In this document: piece by piece, positions 1 to 9,032 of the stretch
How the letters are laid out: the number at the start of each line of letters is the position of its first letter
Position numbering within the stretch: position 1 is the first letter of the stretch
Origin: Candidatus Gastranaerophilales bacterium
GTDB lineage: Bacteria; Cyanobacteriota; Vampirovibrionia; Gastranaerophilales; Gastranaerophilaceae
Assembly (NCBI GenBank): GCA_944323035.1
Contig: CALUQY010000010.1
Coordinates: 1 to 64,000 of the forward strand
Direction: 5' to 3'
Length of the DNA stretch: 64,000 bases
Made by a program: the position numbers and the translations under genes
The notes under the pieces: generated by a model
Seen by the model: only the letters and a program-made list of their open reading frames with translations
Database searches by the model: none
Told to the model about the DNA's origin: nothing

Positions 1-48
1 TAATTACACTTCTTTGTTTTTTCATTTTTCCATCCTTTCTTTTATGGC

Positions 49-68
49 GTTGGGCTGGCAAGCCCAAC
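49..68. repeat. Short palindromic repeat
   Basis: Perfect inverted repeat GTTGGGCT-GGCA-AGCCCAAC followed by CTAC. Short intergenic hairpins of this form are common in bacterial genomes. No gene upstream is visible in the window, so whether it terminates a transcript cannot be judged. Confidence 0.5.
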
Positions 69-439
69 CTACATTCTTTTTTTCTAGTTAATAAGTTAGT
101 TAATCAGGGTTATGAATAAAGCAGTTCTTCGTCGCCTGCTTGCCCTGCTCCCGCAGGTCAACCCGCGACTTCGCTGTCTAATACGCCACTCAAAAGGCTC
201 GCTCACGTGCCTTATCGCGAGCCTTTCTCGGACAGAATTTAACCCGGGTTTATTCTCGTCTATTCGGTCATATCCCTTATTAACTTTTTAACCTATTAAC
301 TTTTTAACTTTTCTTGTCCATTTGGCCATAACGACTTATTGCCATATTGCCTTATTCTCTTATTGACTTATTCATTATGTACCATGTTTTCTATTTAGTC
401 AAGTGTGTTTGTGCTAAAATTATGTCAAAGGAGAAGGCT
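69..439. repeat. AT-rich dispersed repeat carrying a family A element
   Basis: Positions 89-114 and 235-305 are the two halves of an AT-rich sequence that also occurs uninterrupted at about 26908-27035 (shared blocks: TTAATAAGTTA, GGRTTATG, TTAACCCG, CCTTATTAACT, TAACCTATTAAC). Here the family A element at 115-234 sits between the halves. No gene is supported in this stretch; the open frame from 347 is only an upstream extension of thrC. Confidence 0.6.
115..234 (+). repeat. Family A palindromic element, copy 1
   Basis: 120-bp copy running from AATAAAGCAGTTC to CTCGGACA. It contains a GC-rich 5' module (hairpin CCTGC/GCAGG), the linker GTCTAATACGCCACTCAAAA and a 3' hairpin GGCTCGC/GCGAGCC. 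Comparison with the uninterrupted repeat near 26960 places the insertion between TTATG and GAA/GAATT, with no target duplication. Confidence 0.8.
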
Positions 440-1492
440 ATGTACTACCAAGGATTAATCAACAAATACAGAGAATACCTGCCGGTCAGTGACAAAACAC
501 CGGTTATTACGCTTAACGAAGGCAACACGCCGCTAATCAAATGCACAAATCTGGCAAAAAAAATCGGAGTGGAAGCTGAAATTTATCTAAAATTTGAAGG
601 CTGCAACCCGACCGGAAGCTTTAAAGACCGCGGCATGACAATGGCGGTTTCAAAAGCAAAAGAAGCAGGTTCAGAAGCTATAATCTGCGCGTCAACCGGC
701 AACACCAGCGCATCTGCTGCAGCATTCGGCGCAAAAGGCGGGTTAAAAACATTTGTTCTAATCCCTGACGGCTACATTGCGCTCGGGAAACTTTCCCAAG
801 CAATGATGTACGGCGCAGAAATCATTGCAATCAACGGGAATTTTGACATTGCGCTGGAAATGGTCAGAAAAATTTCTGCCGAATACCCGATTACACTTGT
901 GAACTCCGTCAATCCTTACAGAATTGAGGGGCAGAAAACCGGCGCGTTTGAAATTATTGACGCACTCGGACAGGCGCCTGACTATCATTTTATCCCTGTC
1001 GGCAACGCCGGTAATATAACCGCTTACTGGAAGGGTTACAAAGAGTTTCATAGCTTAGGCAAAATCAAAGAGTTACCGAAAATGATGGGATTTGAAGCGG
1101 AAGGCTCTGCGGCAATCGTTCGCGGAGAAAGAATTTTGAAACCGGAAACCCTCGCGACCGCAATTCGTATTGGCAACCCTGCAAGCTGGAAACAGGCAGA
1201 AGCCGCACGTGACGAAAGCAACGGAATGATTAACTGCGTCACAGACGATGAAATTGTAAAAGCTTACAAACTTCTTGCTTCCTGCGAAGGTATTCTGGCA
1301 GAACCTGCAAGCGCTGCGTCTGTTGCGGGATTGATTAAAGTCAAAGACCAAATAAAAGCCGGCTCAAAAATCGTTTGTATTCTGACCGGAAACGGCTTGA
1401 AAGACCCTGACAACGCGATAAAATTCTCCAACGCGGACGTCAAAAAGACTTCAAGCGAAATGACCGATATCTTAAAAGCCATGAATATTTAA
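440..1492 (+). CDS. thrC: Threonine synthase
   Basis: Converts O-phospho-L-homoserine to threonine in the cytoplasm using pyridoxal phosphate; last step of threonine synthesis. The 350-residue product has the fold-type II PLP pattern: [12 protein letters not shown] near residues 55-66, with Lys62 as the expected Schiff-base lysine, a [14 protein letters not shown] loop that binds the substrate, and a C-terminal ILTGNGLKD motif. The length fits the short bacterial class. ATG at 440 is chosen because AAGGAG lies six bases upstream; the longer open frame from 347 has no ribosome site and an atypical N-terminus. It stands alone, with repeats upstream and an intrinsic terminator right after it. 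Confidence 0.95.
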   Translation: MYYQGLINKYREYLPVSDKTPVITLNEGNTPLIKCTNLAKKIGVEAEIYLKFEGCNPTGSFKDRGMTMAVSKAKEAGSEAIICASTGNTSASAAAFGAKGGLKTFVLIPDGYIALGKLSQAMMYGAEIIAINGNFDIALEMVRKISAEYPITLVNSVNPYRIEGQKTGAFEIIDALGQAPDYHFIPVGNAGNITAYWKGYKEFHSLGKIKELPKMMGFEAEGSAAIVRGERILKPETLATAIRIGNPASWKQAEAARDESNGMINCVTDDEIVKAYKLLASCEGILAEPASAASVAGLIKVKDQIKAGSKIVCILTGNGLKDPDNAIKFSNADVKKTSSEMTDILKAMNI

Positions 1493-1522
1493 TTTTCAAC
1501 ACGATTTTTAATACAAGAAAAA

Positions 1523-1551
1523 ACATTACACTTTATGTGTAATGTTTTTTT
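1523..1551 (+). terminator. Intrinsic terminator of thrC
   Basis: Nine-base-pair stem ACATTACAC/GTGTAATGT with loop TTTAT, then a run of T, 30 bases after the thrC stop. Confidence 0.85.
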
Positions 1552-1577
1552 ATGATAAAGGAGAATTAGTCTAATAA

Positions 1578-1863
1578 AATAAAGCAGTTCTTCGTCGCCT
1601 GCTTGCCCTGCTCAAAGCGTAAGCCGATGCTCGCAGTGTCACCTCGTGAGAACGAGGGGAGCAGGCGAGCATAATATCTCCGCCGTTTCTAATCTTTGAT
1701 TTGTCAGGCGGGATAACGCAGGTCAACCCGCTTTCCTCTCACAAAACAATTCACTGGATTGTTTTGCTCGGCAGAGTGCCACTCAAAAGGCTCGCTTGCG
1801 TGAGCGGGAGTTGCTACGCAACTCATTCACGCCACGTGCCTTATCGCGAGCCTTTCTCGGACA
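1578..1863 (+). repeat. Family A palindromic element, copy 2 (long composite)
   Basis: 286-bp copy with the standard ends AATAAAGCAGTTC and CTCGGACA. Its middle is expanded with family B-like sequence (ATCTTTGATTTGTCAGGCGGG around 1686-1711) and a second hairpin AAAACAATTCACTGGATTGTTTT. That hairpin differs from other copies (CAGT/ACTG) by a compensatory pair change (CAAT/ATTG). Its right end is fused directly to the truncated coding sequence at 1864. Confidence 0.8.
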
Positions 1864-2718
1864 ATTATTGACGCAGGAGGTACTCCTTCAAAACTAGATC
1901 AACTGCTAAGTGATTATATCTACGACTCAACAACAAATACTGCAACAGAAGTCAAATCTTTGATGCAAAAAGCTATTGATATGATGTATATCATAAAAAA
2001 TCAGAGTGAATTTGGCAGCGAACTCACAGCTGACAAAATGCTCAACGTACTTGATAACTTTACGGACGGAGATATGAAAAATTTAACGACTCCGCCTGAA
2101 GCTCCTCCGGAACCGGATTTGAATTACCCGCAGCCGGAACCAACTTTTGAAGAAGTTCTGCGCGATCCGCCGGACAAACCGCTTGAAACAGACAGGATTT
2201 ACGATAAACCTAAAGCCCAGTGGTATACAAACCTCTGGTACGCAATGAATGGTCAATCTACTTCAGATGAAGTCTATTCGGTTTATGATGAAAACGCAGA
2301 ATTCAGTTATTTTACAGTTACGGATACAGAAAAAACCTGTGACCCTGATACTTCTAACCAGAACTATGTTGTTATTGATGACTCTCTGGCATCAGACTCA
2401 AGCTGGCTGCAATTTGCACTCACCAACGGTATGGTTACAATTTCACAGGCCGGTTTAAGGTCAAATTCTGATATCACATGGGAAGGTATAGAATTCACAA
2501 GTACAAGTGATATCAGTGAAGTGCCAGATGAAAGCAAAATCGCCAAAGCTGAAGCTGAATATGAAAAAACAATGAAAGAAATTCAAATTGAAGATAAAAA
2601 GCTTGAACAACAAATGAGCAAATTAGATACCGAACACAGCGCTCTTGAAAAAGAACTTGAATCTATCAAAGGCGTTATGGACAAAAATACTGAACGCTCC
2701 TTCGCAGCATTCTCATAA
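1864..2718 (+). pseudogene. 5'-truncated hypothetical protein with C-terminal coiled coil
   Basis: An open frame continues from the element junction at 1864 to the stop at 2718, with protein-like composition from its first codon (IIDAGGTPSKLDQLLSDY). The natural start is missing; the only in-frame starts are TTG 1960 and ATG 1963, neither with a Shine-Dalgarno site. Visible parts are a proline/glutamate-rich segment (PPEAPPEPDLNYPQPEP), a middle domain with WYTNLWYAMNG, and a charged C-terminal coiled coil with heptads around EKTMKEIQIEDKKLEQQMSK. I recognise the style of this C-terminus from Gastranaerophilales hypothetical proteins but know no function. It was probably beheaded by recombination at the family A element. 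Confidence 0.6.
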
Positions 2719-2782
2719 ATATATCTATCGTCTTTTACAAACCGGCTATAGCCAGTGTGAGAAACTGCGGATGTCCGTCCTC

Positions 2783-2836
2783 GCGATGACAATTGTCATT
2801 GCGGGCGGGCAGCAGGAGCGCGGCAATCCCGTCATA
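2783..2836. repeat. Family C (REP-like) repeat
   Basis: GATGACAATTGTCATTGCGGGCG ends with GCGGCAATCCCGTCAT, a diverged copy of the widespread intergenic repeat GTCATTGCGAG...GTGGCAATCC, seen again near 28955-29280 and 49826-49866. It lies between the truncated gene and the XRE gene. Confidence 0.6.
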
Positions 2837-2845
2837 TACGCAAAC

Positions 2846-3058
2846 CTAACCTATCAATTCTTCTATTGTTTTTCCCAGAACCCTTGCCAGAATCAGAGCG
2901 TTAACCATTGACAGGTCATGCCTGCCGTTTTCAACATTACTTATATACGCTTTACTAAAATCGGTCTTTTCTACTATATCATCCTGAGTAAGCTTCTGGC
3001 GCATACGCTCCATTTTAAAATTAAATCCGAAATCATTCAGTATTTTTTGTCTGTCCAT
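2846..3058 (-). CDS. XRE-family transcriptional regulator
   Basis: 70 residues, essentially one Cro/C1-type helix-turn-helix: RMRQKLTQDDIVEKTDFSKAYISNVENGRHDL covers helices 2-4. It has no sensor or effector domain, so it is expected to act as a simple DNA-binding repressor. It is transcribed divergently from the small gene at 3141. The 82 bases between the two starts hold a strong promoter for that gene and an inverted repeat over its -10 box, so autoregulation or repression of the neighbour is likely. The same arrangement recurs at 41261-41760. Confidence 0.85.
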   Translation of the reverse strand: MDRQKILNDFGFNFKMERMRQKLTQDDIVEKTDFSKAYISNVENGRHDLSMVNALILARVLGKTIEELIG

Positions 3059-3075
3059 AGTTTAATTTTATCTAC

Positions 3076-3109
3076 TTGACAATAACCTGTCGATAAACTA
3101 TAATTTATC
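3076..3109 (+). promoter_or_regulatory. Promoter and operator for the small gene at 3141
   Basis: TTGACA (3076-3081), 17 bases, TATAAT (3099-3104). The inverted repeat GATAAA-N6-TTTATC (3092-3109) covers the -10 box and is the obvious binding site for the divergent XRE protein. Confidence 0.7.
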
Positions 3110-3140
3110 TAAATAAATGACAATTTATCAAGAGGGCAAC

Positions 3141-3326
3141 ATGCAGCAATTTTATGAAAACAAAATCGACGGACGGCTTGACATACTTGAGGACATCTTG
3201 CACGAGCAAATGCGCTCAATTTGTGATGCACTTGCAAATGTTTATCTTGTACGCCACCTGCAGGCGTTCAAGGATATTGACCGAGAACAAAGGGCAAAAC
3301 GGGGAAAAAGTCTAACCCTCGAGTGA
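3141..3326 (+). CDS. Small hypothetical protein (IDG-L motif), partner of XRE regulator
   Basis: 61 residues. ATG 3141 follows GAGGG and is preferred over ATG 3117. The N-terminal pattern YENKIDGRLDILEDIL is shared with the 60-residue protein at 41261-41443 (FDDQIDGSLAVISETL); both genes are divergent from an XRE gene. The rest is amphipathic helix with a basic tail. No signal peptide or membrane segment. Function unknown; the paired context suggests a regulated accessory or toxin-antitoxin-like module. Its last 15 bases overlap the 3' end of the convergent M16 gene. Confidence 0.65.
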   Translation: MQQFYENKIDGRLDILEDILHEQMRSICDALANVYLVRHLQAFKDIDREQRAKRGKSLTLE

Positions 3327-6128
3327 TTTAAAATATTCTTTGTTGTTTTCAAGAGTGTTTTTAGTCGCCAGCACCGAATAAATCGGCTTGCCGCCGAAAA
3401 CATTTTTCGCAACGTTCTGAATATCGTCCGCCGTAATTTTATCAATCATGGCAAATGTTTGGTTGACATTCGTCAGCCCGTAGAAGCTGTATAAACCGTC
3501 GTGTAAAAGCTCGCTTCTGCCAATCGGGTGCTCTGCGGCGTTAAGTAAATCGTTTTTAAGCGAAAGTTTTGCATTTTCCAATTCCTCTGCAGTAACTTTT
3601 TCATTCTTCATACGTTCAATGTTTTCATTGAAACCGGCAATCGCTTTTTGAACATTGTCATAGCTGATTTCGCCTGTATCGGCGTTATCGGTTGTCGTTC
3701 CTATAGAAAGTTTTACCATGCCGGTATTGCCTTTATGGTCAAGAGTTGAGCGTACGGAATACGCGAGTTTTCGCTCTTCGCGCAAATCCTGAAACAATCT
3801 TGATGTTGCACCGCCGCCGAGAATTGTATTCATAAGCCGCAGCGTCAAAGCATCCTGCATATTACCGGAATGTTTATATGTAAAGGCCTCAATAATTTTA
3901 GCCTGATTAGTTGCATCATCATCAACCAGCACTTTTGTTTTTTCAACCGGCTTATAGTTGTTACGCAATGATACTGAAAATTTTTCAAAGTTATCAAACG
4001 TATTCATCTTTTCAAAAAGTGTATTTTGAAGTTCCGGATTTTTCTCAAACGGTGCCGACATTACGATACTTGCCTGAGAGTCAGACATAATTTGTTTGTA
4101 TAAATTTTTCAAATCGTCAAAAGTCGCGTTTTCAATGGATTTGAGAATTTGCTGTTTATTCATGCCGGCAGGTTCGTCTTTAAAGAGTTCTTCATTAAGT
4201 TTATCAGATGCGGACTTATCGGAAATTTTTATGGCATCGGTGACAAACGCCTTTGCGTGTTTAAATTCTTCTTCCGTAAAACGCGGGTGGTTGATAACTT
4301 CTTTCATCAAATCGAGAGCTTTTGCGGTATCTTCGGACGCGAAATCCATATTGACGCCGATTGATCGCAAATTTGCATGGAAATTCCCGCTGATACCGTT
4401 CTTTTCAAACTCTCTTGCCAGAGTTTGCTTATCTTTGCCCATTGTGCCCTGATTGAGCATATAATCTAAAATCAGGCTGGCACCGAGATTTTTGGAAATT
4501 TTATCATGGTCAGGCATATAAATTTCCATAACAAGATTGGCTTGATTAGTATTAATATTGTTTATCACGACCTGCATATTGTTTGGCAGAACATAGGATT
4601 TAATATTCTCCTCGTTCAAAACGGTTTTGGCAGAACCGAAAGAAATCTGTTTTGCCGCAGCGTAATTTGTCTTAATTTTATCAGCATTTGCCGTTGCAGG
4701 GTGAACAACCGTAATTGAGGCTTTATTCAGGTCATAATATTTTTTCGCAGTATCCGCGATATCTTTAGAGGTTAGGCCGTCAACTATCTTTTTAAATTTC
4801 GTAATCTCGTCAAAGCCGCTGTCTAAAAGAACTTCGCCGATAATGCTGTTTGTTCCGGCAGAGGTTTCAAAGACGGATGAAAATAGTTTTGAAAGCTGTT
4901 TTTTGGCAATCTTGAGTTCTTCCTCTGTCGGCGGGTTAACCTTGATATTTTCGATTTCCTGATAGAGAATTTTCAAAACTTTTTCGGAATTCTCTTCTGT
5001 TGTCTGACCGCCGATAATCATTGCACGCGGCGCGCCGGTTTTGCTTGAAATTTTCTCATCTTCAATAAACAAAGAAGTGTTATAATCCTTGAGTTTAGTT
5101 TCAAGCCGCGAGCTGCTGAGGTTTGCAAGAATCATATCGAGTGCAAGAATTTTAATTTTATCCTCAATATTGTTGCTTTCCGGCCCGTTGAAGCCGACAA
5201 GAATTGTTGTACCTTTTGCTTTATCGGAAATTATATCTTCGCGAACCGGTTTATCAATAGGTTTCAAGTCCTCAAAATGCCTGTCTTTTGGCGGAAGTTT
5301 ATCAGAAGTAAAATATTTTGAAACGAGTTCAATGGCCTCTTCCGGCTTGACGTCACCTGTTATAACCGTTGTCATATTGGCAGGATAGTAATTCTGGTTA
5401 AAATAATTTACCACATCATCACGGGTAAGATGATTGATATTATCCGTTGTACCGCCGATTAAATCAACAGAGGTGGTTTGAATATTATATAGATTTTTAA
5501 GCATTTTATTAAGCCCGATATTAACAGGATCGGACGTAATCATGTTGATTTCGGAATTAACAATACCTTTTTCTTTTTCAAGCATGTCTAGCGCAAATTT
5601 AGGCGTTTGGAGCATTGATGCGTGAATTTTCATCTGTTCTTCCAGATCTGTATCTTTCAGAAGATTTGATTTAATAAAGTAGTTTGTTTCCGCCATGCCT
5701 GTTGCGGCGTTGGTATAGGCACCCATTTTGTCAACAGTTTTGAAAAACTCACCTTTTTCTAATCCGTCTGAACCGTTAAAGAAATTATGCTCAAGATAGT
5801 GCGAAATTCCGCGTTTATTATCGGTTTCGTTCATTGAACCGGTATTCACGTACGTTTTAAGAACGGTTGCGCCTTCTTTCGGAACAATTACAACTTTCTG
5901 ACCGTTGGCAAGCTTGTAATAATGCGCTTTCAGGTCAAACGGAAGCTCTACTTCATAGAGTTTGTTATAAGCCATAGGCTTTTTAACATTATAATCCGGC
6001 ACCGCATTTTGAACAGGCTTCCGGGCTGCCGTTTTTTCTTCCGCCGGCGGATTTGCGCCAAAAGCCGGGCTTGTCATATACTTAATCTGATTATTGGGGT
6101 TAATACTAATACTATTTATTCGCAACAT
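3312..6128 (-). CDS. M16-family zinc metallopeptidase, two fused halves
   Basis: 938-residue insulinase/pitrilysin-type peptidase. The first half has the inverted zinc motif HYLEH at about residues 110-114, with the downstream glutamate in EKGIVNSEIN. The second half is an M16 repeat without the motif and carries the R/Y-type region (LGGGATSRLFQDLREERKLAYSV) that closes the catalytic chamber. Such proteins degrade peptides; cell location is unclear, as I see no convincing signal peptide. The start at 6128 (MLRINSISINPNN) gives an N-terminus in the style of this taxon; an upstream ATG at 6197 lacks a ribosome site. It stands alone and is convergent with the small gene at 3141. Confidence 0.85.
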   Translation of the reverse strand: MLRINSISINPNNQIKYMTSPAFGANPPAEEKTAARKPVQNAVPDYNVKKPMAYNKLYEVELPFDLKAHYYKLANGQKVVIVPKEGATVLKTYVNTGSMNETDNKRGISHYLEHNFFNGSDGLEKGEFFKTVDKMGAYTNAATGMAETNYFIKSNLLKDTDLEEQMKIHASMLQTPKFALDMLEKEKGIVNSEINMITSDPVNIGLNKMLKNLYNIQTTSVDLIGGTTDNINHLTRDDVVNYFNQNYYPANMTTVITGDVKPEEAIELVSKYFTSDKLPPKDRHFEDLKPIDKPVREDIISDKAKGTTILVGFNGPESNNIEDKIKILALDMILANLSSSRLETKLKDYNTSLFIEDEKISSKTGAPRAMIIGGQTTEENSEKVLKILYQEIENIKVNPPTEEELKIAKKQLSKLFSSVFETSAGTNSIIGEVLLDSGFDEITKFKKIVDGLTSKDIADTAKKYYDLNKASITVVHPATANADKIKTNYAAAKQISFGSAKTVLNEENIKSYVLPNNMQVVINNINTNQANLVMEIYMPDHDKISKNLGASLILDYMLNQGTMGKDKQTLAREFEKNGISGNFHANLRSIGVNMDFASEDTAKALDLMKEVINHPRFTEEEFKHAKAFVTDAIKISDKSASDKLNEELFKDEPAGMNKQQILKSIENATFDDLKNLYKQIMSDSQASIVMSAPFEKNPELQNTLFEKMNTFDNFEKFSVSLRNNYKPVEKTKVLVDDDATNQAKIIEAFTYKHSGNMQDALTLRLMNTILGGGATSRLFQDLREERKLAYSVRSTLDHKGNTGMVKLSIGTTTDNADTGEISYDNVQKAIAGFNENIERMKNEKVTAEELENAKLSLKNDLLNAAEHPIGRSELLHDGLYSFYGLTNVNQTFAMIDKITADDIQNVAKNVFGGKPIYSVLATKNTLENNKEYFKSLEG

Positions 6129-6206
6129 GTAAACACTACTACCTTTTATATTATTTATAACTAACGCGCAAGAAAAAAATTGCGCATTGGAACTCATAAT
6201 GTAAAC

Positions 6207-6920
6207 TTAGATTACAAGCAGGAGTTTAATAATCCCGAGCGTTAACAGGCTCAAAACAACAAGCGCGCCCCACAACCCGATTTTAACCTTACGCTTGAGG
6301 GTAAAAAACGGCGCGGGATTGGATTTGGCAACGGTCGGATATTTGTCAAATTTGGATTTAGAAGGCTTACGTTTTGCAGGCAATTGCTGAACTTTTTTTC
6401 GCCGCGCAATTTCATCTTCTTTTGCCTGCATTTGAAGATATTTTTCTTTCAGGGTATTTTTATCCTTACTCCGCTTACCGGTTACAAGAAGCTCTTCGTC
6501 AAAAAGAAGCCGTGACACAGAAGCGTCCTGACCGTTTTTTGCCGAATAAAACATAACCGCCACCTCAAACGCCCGCTGCAAGCACTCCAATGCCTTTATT
6601 CCGTCCTTATCAACCGCACGCGTGTGCACTGACTGGTTTCCCGCTTTTTTGAGAAAATATAAATCGCTTATAAGTTCACGTTTTTCCGTACAATTTATTA
6701 GGTAATCGTCAAGGTTCGCAAGCATAGTATCAAACGTATCATTCGGCTGATAATTCCCGTTAAGAAGCTCACGGCAGACATTCTCCGCAAAACATCTGGT
6801 CTGCGTCATACACTGCTGAAAATATTCATCACGATAAAGCGCCTCCGCCTCTTTTGCAAGTTTAAAAATGTTGCGATTTATTTCTTTTATAAAGTAAAAA
6901 TTGCTTTCGTTCTTTTTCAT
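6207..6920 (-). CDS. DUF4145-like protein with C-terminal membrane anchor
   Basis: 237 residues. The N-terminal half (NFYFIKEINRNIFKLAKEAE, then RCFAENVCRELL and KKAGNQSVH) resembles the helical DUF4145 domain found at the N-terminus of some restriction subunits and as stand-alone proteins. A basic, low-complexity linker (about residues 150-210) follows, then one hydrophobic segment near 215-236 as a tail anchor. The domain would therefore face the cytoplasm. It lies downstream of plsY-waaA with a 200-base gap, so it is probably a separate unit. Function unknown. Confidence 0.6.
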   Translation of the reverse strand: MKKNESNFYFIKEINRNIFKLAKEAEALYRDEYFQQCMTQTRCFAENVCRELLNGNYQPNDTFDTMLANLDDYLINCTEKRELISDLYFLKKAGNQSVHTRAVDKDGIKALECLQRAFEVAVMFYSAKNGQDASVSRLLFDEELLVTGKRSKDKNTLKEKYLQMQAKEDEIARRKKVQQLPAKRKPSKSKFDKYPTVAKSNPAPFFTLKRKVKIGLWGALVVLSLLTLGIIKLLLVI

Positions 6921-6975
6921 AAAAACCCTGTTATATCAAGCCTTTTGCACGCCAATTGTAACAATTTCTTAATAT

Positions 6976-7095
6976 ATTTGCCATTTTGTTACATGAAATA
7001 AAAAGTTGTAGTATCATGCATGTACAACTATTCCAAAATCTCCTCCCAAGATTTTATGTATGAGTCCTCATGTCAGACATGGGACTTTTCTTTTT
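6976..7095 (+). ncRNA. Possible small RNA with C-rich loop
   Basis: In the gap between two minus-strand genes the plus strand shows hairpin AAAATC-TCCTCCCAA-GATTTT (7035-7055), whose loop is complementary to a Shine-Dalgarno sequence. It is followed by a terminator-like hairpin AGTCCTCATGTC/GACATGGGACT (about 7063-7085) with TTTCTTTTT. There is no open frame. A weak promoter TTGCAC-19-TAATAT precedes it. This is inferred from structure only. Confidence 0.35.
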
Positions 7096-7121
7096 GGCTA
7101 ATTACGGCCTGTCAAATCCGA

Positions 7122-7733
7122 CTAAAATTCAGTCTTATTTTCAACACCCTTGATTAAGCGCTGAACGTTTTCACGGTGGAGGTAAGTAATATAAATTGCA
7201 CCGACAACAGCGTAAACAATGTATGCAACGGGTGAATCCATAAGAAACATTGTTACCGGTGTGGACCAGATTGCAATAATTGAACCGAGTGAAACGTACT
7301 TACTTGCCTTTGTAATCACAATCCAGAGAAGCCCGAATACAAGCGCCGCAACCCAGTTCAAAGCCAAAATTGTACCAACGCCCGAGGCAACGGATTTTCC
7401 GCCGGTAAAGCCGAGAAAAATTGATTTACTGTGACCGAGCAGAACTGCAATGGCCGCAAGCACCGGCAGCAAACCTATTCCCATAAACGCCGTTGTAAAA
7501 TAATATGCCAGAAGTACAGGTATCATACCCTTCATCATGTCAAGGAAGAGCGTGATGAAAAACCATTTTTTACCCATAACGCGCTTAACATTGGTTGCCC
7601 CCGTTGAGCCGGAACCGATTTTGCGAATATCTTCGCCCTTAAAGTGTTTTACAATCAAATATCCGGTCGGAATTGAGCCGATAATATAAGCAATTATAAC
7701 GGTTATCACCAGTTGAATTATATCCGGTAACAT
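7122..7733 (-). CDS. plsY: Glycerol-3-phosphate acyltransferase PlsY
   Basis: 203-residue integral membrane enzyme that transfers the acyl group of acyl-phosphate to glycerol-3-phosphate, the first step of phospholipid synthesis. Seen: GSIPTGYL (about 19-26), GSGSTGATNVKR (about 41-52), a third conserved region around GHSKSIFLGFTGGKSVA, and several membrane spans. Length is normal. Three bases separate it from waaA upstream, so the two are one operon for envelope lipids. Confidence 0.95.
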   Translation of the reverse strand: MLPDIIQLVITVIIAYIIGSIPTGYLIVKHFKGEDIRKIGSGSTGATNVKRVMGKKWFFITLFLDMMKGMIPVLLAYYFTTAFMGIGLLPVLAAIAVLLGHSKSIFLGFTGGKSVASGVGTILALNWVAALVFGLLWIVITKASKYVSLGSIIAIWSTPVTMFLMDSPVAYIVYAVVGAIYITYLHRENVQRLIKGVENKTEF

Positions 7734-7736
7734 TTT

Positions 7737-8981
7737 TTATACTCCTATTTGTTCTTTAATTCTGTCAATAACAAAGTTCAATGCGCCCTGCTGCTGCGCA
7801 AAAACGGTCTTGCAGTCCTCGCAGGCTTTTTTATAAAATTCTTTATCGCCCAAAAGTTTTTCCATATATTCTGTAAGTTCTTCACCGTTTTGAACAATTT
7901 TCCCCGCATTAGTCTGACTCAAAAGCCAGTAGATATCGCGGAAGTTATGGATAGACGGCCCTGTAATCGCAGGTTTATCATAAACAACAGCTTCCAGCGG
8001 ATTGTGACCGCCCGTTTTGTTGAAGCTTCCGCCGATAAATGCAAAATCGCATATTGAATACATTTTCCCGAGTTCGCCAAGCGTATCAAGGATTATAATT
8101 TCGTTATCCCTAAATGTATCATTTTTAGAGCGGAATCCGTATTTTAATCCTGTTGACTTCACAAGCTCAGTAACCTGCGGAACCCTCTGCGGATGACGCG
8201 GAGCAAGCAATAGTTTTGCATCAGAAAATTTCTTCTTAACCTTCCTGAAAGCGTCCAGAACGATTTCATCTTCACCCGAGTGCGTACTGCCTGCAATGAT
8301 TACACGCCCGTATTTCTGCCCGATTTCAATATCGCATTCTTTGCGTTTAACATCAAACTTCAAATTCTTCATGACCTTTGTTGTTGCAGGGTTAGCGCCA
8401 ATACTTATCATCTTGTCATTATCAATTTGGCTTTGCGTATAAATACCTGTATAGTTTTTCAGCATGCCGGCAAAGAAAAATTTGAAATTCTTATACGAGT
8501 TATAAGTAGAGTCAGAAATTCTGCCGTTGATGATAAACAGCGGAATATTTCTCTTTTTACAGTAGTAAGAGAACGCAGGCCAGAGTTCGGTTTCAGCGAT
8601 AAAAATCATTGACGGCCTGATTTTTGAGAGAAAACTTCTCACAAACGCCGGAACATCATAAGGGAAATATGTTATAAAACTTGCGACCCCTGCATATTTT
8701 TTCTGCGCTATATCCTGTCCGGTTTTAGTGCCGGTGGTTACTATAATTTCGTAGTCAGGAAAAGTTTCCTTCGTTTTTTTAATAAGGTTTTCGAGCGCAA
8801 TAACCTCACCCACCGAAACCCCGTGAAACATAATTCTTTTTTCGCCCATTTCCGGCGGATTTAAAATCCCGAATTTCTCACGCCAGCCATACATATATTT
8901 GCCTTTAGCGGCACGCACAACGTAAATAAACGGCAAGGCTGCAAAAAATAATACTGTAACAGCTATCTCATAAATCAACAT
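7737..8981 (-). CDS. waaA: 3-deoxy-D-manno-octulosonic acid transferase
   Basis: 414 residues. Transfers KDO from CMP-KDO to lipid A precursor at the inner membrane, implying a Gram-negative LPS-type outer membrane. Seen: N-terminal membrane anchor (LIYEIAVTVLFFAALPFIYV), the GT30 nucleophile region HGVSVGEV, ETELWP, and the C-terminal nucleotide-sugar half with GGSFNKTGGHNPLEA. Upstream partner of plsY. I cannot tell from sequence whether it adds one or two KDO residues. Confidence 0.93.
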   Translation of the reverse strand: MLIYEIAVTVLFFAALPFIYVVRAAKGKYMYGWREKFGILNPPEMGEKRIMFHGVSVGEVIALENLIKKTKETFPDYEIIVTTGTKTGQDIAQKKYAGVASFITYFPYDVPAFVRSFLSKIRPSMIFIAETELWPAFSYYCKKRNIPLFIINGRISDSTYNSYKNFKFFFAGMLKNYTGIYTQSQIDNDKMISIGANPATTKVMKNLKFDVKRKECDIEIGQKYGRVIIAGSTHSGEDEIVLDAFRKVKKKFSDAKLLLAPRHPQRVPQVTELVKSTGLKYGFRSKNDTFRDNEIIILDTLGELGKMYSICDFAFIGGSFNKTGGHNPLEAVVYDKPAITGPSIHNFRDIYWLLSQTNAGKIVQNGEELTEYMEKLLGDKEFYKKACEDCKTVFAQQQGALNFVIDRIKEQIGV

Positions 8982-9032
8982 AATAAACTATTATACATCT
9001 AAAATATTTTTAGGCACGTAATTTTAAGTATT

